This document shows, piece after piece, positions 41,746 through 50,394 of a stretch of DNA of 64,000 nt. The stretch is taken from contig NZ_FNSU01000003.1 in NCBI RefSeq assembly GCF_900105325.1, positions 3,547,501 to 3,611,500 of the forward strand, in the 5' to 3' direction. Each line of letters opens with the position of its first letter. The first letter of the stretch is position 1. Origin of the DNA: Pseudomonas marginalis. Its GTDB lineage: Bacteria; Pseudomonadota; Gammaproteobacteria; Pseudomonadales; Pseudomonadaceae. The position numbers and the translations under genes are program-made. A model generated the notes under the pieces. The model saw only the letters and a program-made list of their open reading frames with translations. It ran no database searches and had not been told where the DNA came from.

Positions 41746-42585
41746 ATGAGCGAAGACCGATCGAGCAACGGGCAAAAGTCATGGCTGGGTAAACTGACCC
41801 AGGCTTTTGCCCACGAGCCGAAAAACCGCCAGGAGCTGCTGGAGCTGCTGCGCGAGGCCCACCAGAATAAGTTGCTGGACAGCGAAGCGCTGGCCATCGT
41901 CGAAGGCGCCATCCAGGTGGCTGACCTGCAGGTTCGGGACATCATGGTCCCGCGCTCGCAGATGATCAGCATCAAGGCGACCCAGACCCCACGGGAATTC
42001 CTCCCGGCCGTGATCGACTCGGCGCACTCGCGCTACCCGGTGATCGGCGAAAGCCATGACGACGTCATGGGTGTCCTGCTGGCCAAGGACCTGCTGCCGC
42101 TGATCCTCAAGGAGAACGGTGACAGCTTCAACATCAAGGACCTGCTGCGCCCGGCCACCTTCGTGCCCGAATCCAAGCGCCTGAATGTGCTGCTGCGCGA
42201 ATTTCGCGCCAACCACAATCACATGGCCATTGTGATCGACGAATACGGCGGCGTGGCGGGCCTGGTGACCATCGAAGACGTGCTGGAACAGATCGTCGGC
42301 GACATCGAGGATGAGCACGACGTCGAAGAAGACAGCTACATCAAGCCGCTGCCCAGCGGTGACTTCCTGGTCAAGGCGCTGACGCCGATCGAGAACTTCA
42401 ACGAGTTCTTCGACAGCGAATTCTCCGACGACGAGTTCGACACCGTCGGTGGCCTGGTGATGAGTGCGTTCGGGCACCTGCCAAAGCGTAACGAAACCAC
42501 CGAGATCGGCGCCTATCGCTTCCGCATCCTGAATGCCGACAGCCGCCGCATCCACTTGATTCGCCTGACACCTATTGCCCGCTAA
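41746..42585 (+). CDS. corC: CorC/HlyC-type CBS-domain protein (YbeX)
   Basis: 279 residues. Seen: two CBS domains (about 65-125 and 130-190; motifs VRDIMVPRSQM and IVIDEYGGVAGLVTIEDVLEQIVGDI) and a C-terminal CorC_HlyC domain (about 205-275). No membrane helices, so it is the soluble YbeX type. Linked to magnesium/cobalt resistance and to ribosome metabolism in E. coli. Fourth in the ybeZ-ybeY-corC-lnt set; stop is 8 bp before lnt. Confidence 0.9.
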   Translation: MSEDRSSNGQKSWLGKLTQAFAHEPKNRQELLELLREAHQNKLLDSEALAIVEGAIQVADLQVRDIMVPRSQMISIKATQTPREFLPAVIDSAHSRYPVIGESHDDVMGVLLAKDLLPLILKENGDSFNIKDLLRPATFVPESKRLNVLLREFRANHNHMAIVIDEYGGVAGLVTIEDVLEQIVGDIEDEHDVEEDSYIKPLPSGDFLVKALTPIENFNEFFDSEFSDDEFDTVGGLVMSAFGHLPKRNETTEIGAYRFRILNADSRRIHLIRLTPIAR

Positions 42586-42593
42586 GGATTGAT

Positions 42594-44117
42594 ATGCAGC
42601 GCCTAACCCGCCCCGGCTGGCCCGGTAATCTGCTGGCCGTGGTGGCCGGCGCCATCACCACCCTGGCGTTGGCGCCATTCGACCTGTGGCCGTTTGCATT
42701 GGTTGCGGTCGGATTGTTCTATGTCGGGCTGCGGGAGCTGACGCCGCGCCAGGCCCTGGGCCGTGGCTGGTGCTTCGGGTTCGGCCTGTTTGGCGCCGGC
42801 ACCAGCTGGATCTACTACAGCATCCACCACTTCGGCGGCGCTTCGGTGCTGCTGGCGGGGTTTCTGATGCTGTTGTTTACCGCCGCCATTGCCTGGTTCT
42901 TCGCCCTGCCCGCGTGGTTATGGGCGCGCTGGCTGCGTCGCAATGAAGCGCCGTTGGCGGATGCGCTCACGTTTGCCGCGTTATGGGTCGGCCAGGAGGC
43001 CTTTCGCGGCTGGTTCCTCACCGGATTCCCGTGGTTGTACTCCGGTTACAGCCAGCTCGACGGCCCCCTCACCGGCCTGGCGCCAGTGGGCGGGATGTGG
43101 CTGATTTCCTTTGCCCTGGCGCTGACGGCGGCCCTGCTGTGCAACCTGCCACGCCTGCTGGCCGGCAAACGCAATGGGTTTATCGGCGCTGGCCTGGTGT
43201 TACTGGTAGCGCCCTGGGCCATCGGCCTGGCACTCAAGCATCATGCCTGGACCACGCCCTCGGGCGCGCCACTGACCGTCGCCGCGATCCAGGGCAACGT
43301 CGAACAAAGCATGAAGTGGGACCCCGAGCAGTTGAATGCGCAGCTCGCGCTGTACCGCGACATGAGCTTCAGCTCCAAGCCGGTCGACCTGCTGGTGTGG
43401 CCGGAAACGGCCGTGCCGGTGCTCAAGGAGTCCGTCGAGGGCTACCTGGGAATGATGGGTAAGTTTGCGGCTGACCGGCACACCGCGCTGATCACCGGCG
43501 TGCCGATTCGCCAGGAAGTGCATCACCAGAAGCGCTACTTCAACGGTATCACGGTGGTGGGTGAAGGTGACGGTACCTATCTCAAGCAGAAGCTGGTGCC
43601 GTTTGGCGAGTACGTGCCGTTGCAGGATATGCTGCGCGGCCTGATTGCCTTCTTTGACCTGCCCATGTCGGACTTCGCCCGTGGCCCTGCCGACCAGCCG
43701 ATGCTGCAAGCCAAGGGCTATCAGATCGCGCCGTTCATTTGCTACGAAGTGGTGTACCCGGAGTTCGCAGCCGGCCTTTCCGCCCAGAGCGACCTGCTGC
43801 TGACCATCAGCAATGACACCTGGTTCGGCCGCTCCATCGGCCCGTTGCAGCACCTGCAAATGGCGCAGATGCGTGCGTTGGAGGCTGGCCGCTGGATGAT
43901 CCGCGCCACCAATAATGGCGTGACCGGGTTGATCAACCCATTTGGGCAGATCACCGTGCAGATACCGCAGTTCGAACGCGGTATCCTCTACGGCGAAGTG
44001 GTGCCGATGCACAACCTGACGCCGTACCTGCAATGGCGCTCGTGGCCGCTGATCATCGTGTGCCTGGTGCTGTTTGGTTGGGCGTTGCTGGCAGGCCGGA
44101 TGGCCAAAACCGTTTAA
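42594..44117 (+). CDS. lnt: apolipoprotein N-acyltransferase
   Basis: 507 residues. Adds the third acyl chain to the N-terminal Cys of lipoproteins in the inner membrane. Seen: about six N-terminal helices, a periplasmic nitrilase domain with the catalytic set Glu in WPETAVP, Lys in KLVPFGEYVP and Cys in PFICYEVVYPE, and a C-terminal helix. All three catalytic residues are present. Serves lipoproteins such as those encoded in this window (LptE, RlpA, transglycosylase). Confidence 0.94.
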   Translation: MQRLTRPGWPGNLLAVVAGAITTLALAPFDLWPFALVAVGLFYVGLRELTPRQALGRGWCFGFGLFGAGTSWIYYSIHHFGGASVLLAGFLMLLFTAAIAWFFALPAWLWARWLRRNEAPLADALTFAALWVGQEAFRGWFLTGFPWLYSGYSQLDGPLTGLAPVGGMWLISFALALTAALLCNLPRLLAGKRNGFIGAGLVLLVAPWAIGLALKHHAWTTPSGAPLTVAAIQGNVEQSMKWDPEQLNAQLALYRDMSFSSKPVDLLVWPETAVPVLKESVEGYLGMMGKFAADRHTALITGVPIRQEVHHQKRYFNGITVVGEGDGTYLKQKLVPFGEYVPLQDMLRGLIAFFDLPMSDFARGPADQPMLQAKGYQIAPFICYEVVYPEFAAGLSAQSDLLLTISNDTWFGRSIGPLQHLQMAQMRALEAGRWMIRATNNGVTGLINPFGQITVQIPQFERGILYGEVVPMHNLTPYLQWRSWPLIIVCLVLFGWALLAGRMAKTV

Positions 44118-44130
44118 GAGCCAACGCGAA

Positions 44131-44168
44131 CAAAGTGTGGGAGGGGGCAAGCCCCCTCCCACACTTTG
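44131..44168. terminator. REP palindrome acting as bidirectional terminator
   Basis: CAAAGTGTGGGAGGGGGC and its exact inverse around AA, between the convergent lnt and ydcF-like genes. It is a single REP hairpin extended by flanking symmetry. Confidence 0.7.
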
Positions 44169-44190
44169 ATCTGCATTTTAATCAGCAGGG

Positions 44191-44952
44191 TTATCGATAG
44201 AACAACCGGTAGCCTAGCTGCCCCACCGCTTCATTGATCAACTGCCCGCTCTGCCACACCGACTTGAACTCTGGCATCCAGCCGCCCAGCGGCCGGGCGT
44301 TGTCCACGCCGAGGAACCCCACCGGCGCCGGTACCACGGTGAAGCCGGCCTTTTCAAAACTCCACACCGAACGCGGCATGTGCCAGGCCTGGGTCACGAC
44401 CACCACACGCTTGATGCCCTCGGGCAATAGAATCCCGGCACTCATCTGCGCGTTTTCCCAGGTGGTGCGGCTGCGTTCTTCCTTCCAGCGCACAGCAACG
44501 CCGAAGTCATCCTGCATCGATACCGCCATCAACTGCGCCTCGCTGGGCGGCGTGCCGTAATGCAGGCCACCGGTGGTCAGCACCGGCAGCCCTGAGGCCT
44601 TGGCCAGTCGCGCGGCATACCGCTGGCGCTCCAGGCCGATGCCGGTCGGCTGATCAGAACCCCAAGCCGGGTCGCCGCGCTCGCGTCCCGAGCCCAGCAC
44701 CACAATGGCATCGGCGCGCTGGGCCAGGGTCGACCAGTCTTCACGGGCCAACGGTGGCTCGGTCTCCAGGGCACGTGCGCCCCACTCCACCGCCACCGGC
44801 AGGCTGATCAACCACATGCCGCCAAATCCGAGGGCAAAGCAGCAGCCGGCCAAACGGGGGCGGCTGCGACGAAACCACCAGGCAAGGGCCAGCAGCAGCA
44901 AGAGAATGCCGGGTGGCAGGAGCAGCTGTTTGATGAAATAACGAATAGGCAT
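44191..44952 (-). CDS. YdcF/ElyC-family (DUF218) membrane protein
   Basis: 253 residues. Seen: two N-terminal helices (about 8-27 and 32-55), then the DUF218 domain with DAIVVLGSGRERGDP, RQRYAARLAKASGLPVLTTGG, EERSRTTWENAQMS and VVVVTQAWHMPRSVWSFEKAG. ElyC affects peptidoglycan and enterobacterial common antigen precursor use; this one belongs to the same superfamily by motif. Inner membrane. Convergent with lnt. Confidence 0.85.
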   Translation of the reverse strand: MPIRYFIKQLLLPPGILLLLLALAWWFRRSRPRLAGCCFALGFGGMWLISLPVAVEWGARALETEPPLAREDWSTLAQRADAIVVLGSGRERGDPAWGSDQPTGIGLERQRYAARLAKASGLPVLTTGGLHYGTPPSEAQLMAVSMQDDFGVAVRWKEERSRTTWENAQMSAGILLPEGIKRVVVVTQAWHMPRSVWSFEKAGFTVVPAPVGFLGVDNARPLGGWMPEFKSVWQSGQLINEAVGQLGYRLFYR

Positions 44953-45049
44953 CGGGCATCTCCATAGATGCCCGAAGCCTAAGGTGTAACGGGGTTTAGC
45001 GACAATCTTTACAGTGACATGGCACGATGACGTGATTCAGGGGAGTGAA

Positions 45050-45367
45050 CTACTTGAAGCGGGCGGACCGGAGCCTTTCCGGGCCACGACCGGCCGACAA
45101 GTCCTTGAGCCACACCACCTTGGCTGAGTGCGTAGGCTCTTTGGCTGGCGGGGTTGCCACCCAAGAAGGCGCACTGCGCTTATTACGTTCCAGGTAAGCT
45201 TTGATCAGTTCCAGCTCCGCACGGCTCAAACCGCGCAGTTCCAACTCTACGGGCCGTTCATCACGCAATCGGCCCGCGGTCCTCGCTGCATCCAATGCGC
45301 GACCCAATCGGTCGATCAGTCCTTCGTAGATTTCCGGTTTCGTTGCGATTCGCTGCGATTCGACCAT
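45050..45367 (-). CDS. small conserved protein resembling a zinc-less DUF1451 N-terminus
   Basis: 105 residues. Seen: a helical N-terminal part YEGLIDRLGRALDAARTAG, ELRGLSRAELELIKAYLERN, similar in pattern to the helical part of DUF1451 (YbeL) proteins, which also sit beside leuS in E. coli. The C-terminal Cys-rich zinc ribbon of that family is absent; instead a basic tail follows. Not firmly recognised. Divergent from leuS, ATG 45367 with AGGTGAGGGG upstream. Confidence 0.6.
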   Translation of the reverse strand: MVESQRIATKPEIYEGLIDRLGRALDAARTAGRLRDERPVELELRGLSRAELELIKAYLERNKRSAPSWVATPPAKEPTHSAKVVWLKDLSAGRGPERLRSARFK

Positions 45368-45628
45368 CCCCTCACCTCATTGAAGAAAGACTTGCTCCCC
45401 AATAAACAGCGTAGTCCCCATGGCTGCGCCTGCCCGGCGCCGCGACAGACGGCCCTCGCCGCGCAATCAGGGTTTCCCTCGATAGAGTGGGGTCATGTAT
45501 GCTACGGCGCTTCCTGTAACTCCACTTCCCGCAGGGTTTGGGCACGGACGCGCCGCTTTTTGGTGTCGAACAACCTGAACGTTGCACCGAAGAGGATTAG
45601 GCCACCCCTATTCAGTTCAAAAGTAGCC

Positions 45629-48235
45629 ATGCACGAACAATATCAGCCCCGTGAAATAGAAAATGCCGCCCAAACCTTCTGGGACGAGCAAAAGTCCTTT
45701 GAAGTCAGTGAACAGCCAGGCAAGGAGACATTCTATTGCCTGTCGATGTTCCCTTACCCCAGCGGCAAGCTACACATGGGGCATGTGCGCAACTACACCA
45801 TCGGCGACGTCATCTCCCGCTACCAGCGCATGCAAGGCAAGAACGTCCTGCAACCCATGGGTTGGGACGCCTTCGGCATGCCGGCGGAAAACGCCGCGAT
45901 GAAAAACAACGTGGCCCCCGCCAAGTGGACCTACGAAAACATCGCCTACATGAAGACCCAGCTGCGCAGCCTGGGCCTGGCGGTGGACTGGTCCCGCGAA
46001 GTCACCACCTGCAAGCCGGATTACTACCGTTGGGAACAATGGCTGTTCACCCGCCTGTTCGAAAAAGGGGTGATCTACAAAAAAAGCGGCACCGTGAACT
46101 GGGACCCTGTCGACCAGACCGTCCTCGCCAACGAACAGGTGATCGACGGTCGCGGCTGGCGCTCCGGCGCGCTGATCGAAAAGCGCGAAATCCCGATGTA
46201 CTACTTCAAGATCACCGCCTACGCGGATGAACTGTTGTCGAGCCTCGACGATTTGCCGGGCTGGCCTGAACAGGTCAAGACCATGCAGCGCAACTGGATC
46301 GGCAAGTCCAAGGGCATGGAAGTGCAGTTCCCCTACAACGTCGACTCCATCGGCGAAGCTGGCGCACTCAAAGTCTTCACCACCCGTCCGGACACCTTGA
46401 TGGGCGCGACCTACGTCGCCGTGGCCGCCGAGCACCCGCTGGCCACCCAGGCCGCACAGAACAATCCTGAGCTGCAGGCGTTCATCGCCGAATGCAAAGG
46501 CGGCAGCGTGGCCGAAGCCGACGTCGCCACCCAGGAGAAAAAAGGCCTGCCGACCGGCCTGTTCGTCGAGCACCCGCTGACCGGCGAGAAGTTGCCGGTA
46601 TGGGTCGCCAACTACGTGCTGATGCACTACGGCGATGGCGCAGTAATGGCTGTGCCGGCCCACGACGAGCGCGATTTCGAATTCGCCACCCAATACAACC
46701 TGCCGATCAAGTCAGTGGTGCGCACCAGTTCCGGCGACACCAACCCGGCCCCGTGGCAAGACGCCTATGGCGAGCACGGTACGCTGATCAACTCCGGTGA
46801 GTTCGACGGCCTGGACTTCGCCGGCGCCTTCGACGCCATCGAAGTCGCACTGATCAAGAAGAACCTCGGCGCCTCGCGCACCCAGTTCCGCCTGCGCGAC
46901 TGGGGCATCAGCCGCCAGCGCTACTGGGGCTGCCCGATCCCGATCATCCACTGCCAGACCTGCGGTGACGTACCGGTTCCGGAAGACCAGTTGCCGGTCG
47001 TCCTGCCGGAAGACGTGGTGCCGGACGGTGCCGGTTCGCCATTGGCGCGCATGCCCGAGTTCTACGAATGCAGCTGCCCGAAATGCGGCCAGCCGGCCAA
47101 GCGTGAAACCGACACCATGGACACCTTCGTCGAGTCCTCGTGGTACTACGCCCGCTACGCCTCGCCGCACTACGAGGGCGGCCTGGTAGAGAAATCCGCA
47201 GCCGACCACTGGTTGCCGGTGGATCAGTACATCGGCGGTATCGAACACGCCATCCTTCACCTGCTGTACGCGCGCTTCTTCCACAAGCTGATGCGCGACG
47301 AAGGCCTGGTGAGTTCCAACGAACCGTTCAAGAACCTGCTGACCCAGGGCATGGTGATCGCCGAGACCTACTATCGTCGCGAAGCCAATGGCGCCTACAC
47401 CTGGTTCAACCCGGCGGACGTCGAGCTCGAGCGCGACAGCAAAGCCAAGGTCATCAGCGCCAGACTGATCGCCGACGGCCTGCCGGTGGAAATCGGCGGC
47501 ACCGAGAAGATGGCCAAGTCGAAGAACAACGGCGTCGACCCTCAGTCGATGATCGACCAGTTCGGCGCCGACACCTGCCGCCTGTTCATGATGTTCGCCT
47601 CGCCGCCTGACATGAGCGCCGAATGGTCCGACTCCGGTGTCGAAGGGTCGCACCGTTTCCTCAAGCGCGTCTGGCGCCTGGCGCACGCCCATGTCAGCCA
47701 GGGCCTGCCGGCCAAGCTGGACGTGGCGTCGTTGAGCGACGAGCAGAAACTCATTCGTCGCAGCACCCACCTGGCCATCAAGCAGGCCAGCCAGGACGTG
47801 GGCCAGAACCACAAGTTCAACACCGCCATCGCCCAGGTGATGACGCTGATGAACGTGCTGGAAAAAGCCCCGCAAGCCACCGCACAGGATCGCGCACTGG
47901 TACAGGAAGGCCTGGAGACGGTCACCCTGCTGCTGGCGCCGATTACACCGCACATCAGCCACGAACTGTGGAGCCGCCTGGGCCATAGCGACGCGGTCAT
48001 CGATGCGCGCTGGCCGGTACAGGATGACAGCGCCCTGGTACAGGACACGCTGCAACTGGTGATCCAGGTCAACGGTAAACTGCGCGGCCAGATCGACATG
48101 CCCGCCAGTGCCAGCCGTGAAGAAGTCGAAGCGGCCGCACGGGTCAACGAGAACGTGCTGCGCTTTACCGAAGGCCTGACGATCCGCAAAGTGATCGTGG
48201 TGCCTGGCAAACTGGTCAATATCGTCGCTAGCTAA
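45629..48235 (+). CDS. leuS: leucyl-tRNA synthetase
   Basis: 868 residues from ATG 45629 (MHEQYQPREIENAAQTFW). Class Ia synthetase. Seen: HMGHVRNYTIGD-type signature (HIGH variant HMGH) near 49, editing CP1 domain with MGATYVAVAAEHPL and GVPAHDERDFEF-like VPAHDERD, a zinc-type CSCPKCGQ, and KMSKS variant KMAKS near 629. Full length. A longer in-frame open stretch of 167 codons upstream is not translated. Promoter-like TATGCT lies near 45497. Leads leuS-lptE-holA. Confidence 0.95.
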   Translation: MHEQYQPREIENAAQTFWDEQKSFEVSEQPGKETFYCLSMFPYPSGKLHMGHVRNYTIGDVISRYQRMQGKNVLQPMGWDAFGMPAENAAMKNNVAPAKWTYENIAYMKTQLRSLGLAVDWSREVTTCKPDYYRWEQWLFTRLFEKGVIYKKSGTVNWDPVDQTVLANEQVIDGRGWRSGALIEKREIPMYYFKITAYADELLSSLDDLPGWPEQVKTMQRNWIGKSKGMEVQFPYNVDSIGEAGALKVFTTRPDTLMGATYVAVAAEHPLATQAAQNNPELQAFIAECKGGSVAEADVATQEKKGLPTGLFVEHPLTGEKLPVWVANYVLMHYGDGAVMAVPAHDERDFEFATQYNLPIKSVVRTSSGDTNPAPWQDAYGEHGTLINSGEFDGLDFAGAFDAIEVALIKKNLGASRTQFRLRDWGISRQRYWGCPIPIIHCQTCGDVPVPEDQLPVVLPEDVVPDGAGSPLARMPEFYECSCPKCGQPAKRETDTMDTFVESSWYYARYASPHYEGGLVEKSAADHWLPVDQYIGGIEHAILHLLYARFFHKLMRDEGLVSSNEPFKNLLTQGMVIAETYYRREANGAYTWFNPADVELERDSKAKVISARLIADGLPVEIGGTEKMAKSKNNGVDPQSMIDQFGADTCRLFMMFASPPDMSAEWSDSGVEGSHRFLKRVWRLAHAHVSQGLPAKLDVASLSDEQKLIRRSTHLAIKQASQDVGQNHKFNTAIAQVMTLMNVLEKAPQATAQDRALVQEGLETVTLLLAPITPHISHELWSRLGHSDAVIDARWPVQDDSALVQDTLQLVIQVNGKLRGQIDMPASASREEVEAAARVNENVLRFTEGLTIRKVIVVPGKLVNIVAS

Positions 48236-48323
48236 TCGGATCGGGCGTGGGGCTCGAGCCCTGCGCCGAACAAAGCCTTCAAGGCCTCGATAAGGCCCAC
48301 ATGGTTTCAAGGGGAGCAACAAA

Positions 48324-48929
48324 ATGATCAAACGCAATCTGCTGGTTATGGGCCTTGCCGTACTGCTGAGCGCTTGCGGCTTCCAGCTGCGCGGCACCGG
48401 CACCAATGACCTGACGATCAAGGAACTGGACGTCAGCGCTCGCGACGCCTACAGCGAGACAGTGACCCAGCTGCGCCAGGTCCTGGAAAACAGCGGCGTG
48501 CACGTCTACACCGGCGCGACCTACAAACTGTTCCTGGCTAACGAGAAAGAAACCCAGCGCAACCTGAGCTACGCCAGCGCCGGACGTGCGTCCGATATCG
48601 AACTGAGCACCGTGCTCAGCTTTGAAATCCAGGGCCGCGATCACCTGCCGTTGATGAATGACAACATCCAGGTGCAGAAGATTGTCAGCCACGATGGTAA
48701 CAACCTGGTGGGTTCGGACTCCGAAATCATCCAGGTGCGCAAGGAGATGCGTCGCGAGCTGGTGCAACGCATGGTCCTGCGCCTGTCGCTGCTCACCCCA
48801 CAACAGCTCGAAACCTTGCAGCAACGTGCTGACGACAAGGCCAAGGCCGATGCCGACGCGCTGAAAGCCGCGAAAGAGTACGAAGACAACACGCCGAAAC
48901 AATCGCCTGTTGAAGTCCCTGTCGAGTAA
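48324..48929 (+). CDS. lptE: LPS-assembly lipoprotein LptE
   Basis: 201 residues. Outer-membrane lipoprotein that plugs and assembles LptD for LPS export. Seen: lipobox LLSAC (Cys19) then GFQLRGTG, the conserved LptE start, a beta/alpha domain to about 160, and a lysine/glutamate-rich C-terminal extension rich in Ala, Asp and Lys. GGGGAGCAACAAA precedes the ATG. Followed by a perfect 10-bp hairpin and holA. Confidence 0.93.
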   Translation: MIKRNLLVMGLAVLLSACGFQLRGTGTNDLTIKELDVSARDAYSETVTQLRQVLENSGVHVYTGATYKLFLANEKETQRNLSYASAGRASDIELSTVLSFEIQGRDHLPLMNDNIQVQKIVSHDGNNLVGSDSEIIQVRKEMRRELVQRMVLRLSLLTPQQLETLQQRADDKAKADADALKAAKEYEDNTPKQSPVEVPVE

Positions 48930-48934
48930 GCCAG

Positions 48935-48957
48935 ACGGGGCGCCCCTGGCGCCCCGT
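48935..48957. terminator. GC-rich hairpin between lptE and holA
   Basis: ACGGGGCGCC/GGCGCCCCGT with a CCT loop, ending TTCG without a U-run; could attenuate or protect the transcript between the two genes. Confidence 0.5.
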
Positions 48958-48968
48958 TCGCCCTGCCT

Positions 48969-50006
48969 ATGAAACTCGCACCCGCCCAACTCGCCAAACA
49001 CCTGCAAGGTGGCCTCGCGCCTGTCTACATCGTCAGCGGTGATGACCCGCTGTTGTGCCAGGAAGCCGCCGACGCCATCCGCAGCGCCGCACGCCAGCAG
49101 GGCTTCGATGAACGCCAGGTATTCAGCGCCGACGCCAGTTTCGACTGGGGCACGCTGCTGCAAGCCGGTGCAAGCATGTCGCTGTTCGCCGAAAAACGCC
49201 TGCTGGAGCTGCGCCTGCCGTCGGGCAAGCCCGGTGATAAGGGCGCGGCTGCACTGATGGAATACTGCTCGCGGCCCGCCGAAGACACGGTGTTGCTGAT
49301 CAGCTTGCCCAAGCTCGACGGCAGCGCGCAGAAGACCAAGTGGGGCAAGGCCCTGGTGGAAGGGGCGCAGACCCAGTTCATCCAGATCTGGCCAGTGGAC
49401 AGCAATCAGTTGCCGCAATGGATTCGCCAGCGCCTGTCCCAGGCAGGGCTATCCGCGACACAGGATGCAGTGGAGCTGATCGCCGCGCGGGTCGAAGGCA
49501 ACTTGCTTGCCGCCGCCCAGGAGATCGAAAAGCTCAAGCTGATGGCCGAAGACGGGCAGATTACCGTCGAGACCGTCCAGGGCGCAGTGGCAGACAGTGC
49601 ACGTTTTGACGTGTTCGGGCTGGTGGATGCGATCCTCAACGGCGAGCCCGCCCATGCCCTGCGCATGCTCGAAGGCCTGCGTGGCGAAGGGGTGGAGCCG
49701 CCGGTGATTCTCTGGGCCCTGGCCCGGGAACTACGGGTATTGGCCAATATTGCCCTGCAATACAGCCAGGGCACGCCGCTGGACAAGTGCTTCAGCCAGG
49801 CGCGGCCACCGGTGTGGGACAAGCGCAAACCCCTGATGAGCAAAGCCCTGCAACGGCACTCGGCGCAACGCTGGGCGCAGCTGTTGCTGGAAGCGCAGCG
49901 CATTGATGCACAGATCAAGGGCCAGGCGGCGGGTTCGCCGTGGATGAGCCTGAGCCGTTTATCGCTGTTGATGGCCGGTCAGCGCCTGACATTACCAGCG
50001 GAATAA
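48969..50006 (+). CDS. holA: DNA polymerase III subunit delta
   Basis: 345 residues. Clamp-loader subunit that opens the beta clamp. Seen: PVYIVSGDDPLLCQEAADAIR near 18, FSADASFDWGTLLQ, beta-binding MSLFAEKRLLELRLP near 65-80, and C-terminal helical collar with ILWALARELRVL. Length is right. Typical Pseudomonas position after lptE. Confidence 0.93.
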   Translation: MKLAPAQLAKHLQGGLAPVYIVSGDDPLLCQEAADAIRSAARQQGFDERQVFSADASFDWGTLLQAGASMSLFAEKRLLELRLPSGKPGDKGAAALMEYCSRPAEDTVLLISLPKLDGSAQKTKWGKALVEGAQTQFIQIWPVDSNQLPQWIRQRLSQAGLSATQDAVELIAARVEGNLLAAAQEIEKLKLMAEDGQITVETVQGAVADSARFDVFGLVDAILNGEPAHALRMLEGLRGEGVEPPVILWALARELRVLANIALQYSQGTPLDKCFSQARPPVWDKRKPLMSKALQRHSAQRWAQLLLEAQRIDAQIKGQAAGSPWMSLSRLSLLMAGQRLTLPAE

Positions 50007-50031
50007 CCCTGGTTTCCAAACACCACAGAAC

Positions 50032-50080
50032 CAATGTGGGAGGGGCAAGTCGAATCGTCGCACCGCCCCTTCCACATTTT
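50032..50080. repeat. REP variant with GCAAGTCGAATCGTCGCACC core
   Basis: Inverse copy of the variant at 18423-18470, with outer arms AATGTGGGAGGGG and CCCCTTCCACATT. Confidence 0.8.
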
Positions 50081-50168
50081 TGATTGCGTTTACAATTCAT
50101 GGGCTTTACAGCGGCCTGACTTCGGCAGATTATTTGCACCGCATCTCCCCCCATCAAGAGCATCGACC

Positions 50169-50333
50169 ATGAGCAAAAAGCCATCCAAGCATGGCCCCAA
50201 CAAGGCCAAATCCATCATCGCCCAGCCACTGTTCCGCAGCCGTCAGGAACGCGCCGGCAAGGGCAAAGGCAGCTACCGCCGCGAAGCCTTCCAGTCTAAT
50301 AGCTGGGAGGCTTCTTACTTTCTGGCTGCCTGA
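50169..50333 (+). CDS. arfA: alternative ribosome-rescue factor ArfA
   Basis: 54 residues from ATG 50169. Binds the empty A site of stalled ribosomes and recruits release factor 2 when trans-translation fails. Seen: basic N-terminus KKPSKHGPNKAK, then PLFRSRQERAGKGKGSYRR, the signature shared with E. coli ArfA (FRxRxE.KGKGSY), and NSWEAS. The coding 3' end contains a 12-bp hairpin (50283-50314), as in other arfA genes, where terminator/RNase III action makes a non-stop mRNA so that functional ArfA is made only when tmRNA is short. Confidence 0.88.
   Translation: MSKKPSKHGPNKAKSIIAQPLFRSRQERAGKGKGSYRREAFQSNSWEASYFLAA
50283..50314 (+). promoter_or_regulatory. intragenic hairpin in arfA
   Basis: 12 consecutive pairs (one G-T), arms GAAGCCTTCCAG and CTGGGAGGCTTC, loop TCTAATAG, followed by TTACTTTCTGG. 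Lies within the last 17 codons. Confidence 0.8.
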
Positions 50334-50394
50334 AGGCAAGCGCCCCTCTGGCATGATAAGGTCTGTACCTGATTTGTAATTCCTGGACCTGTGC

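Noticed and set aside
45368..45628. Possible leucine leader peptide or attenuator before leuS
   Set aside because: No run of Leu codons in a short ORF and no alternative-hairpin/U-run pair seen.
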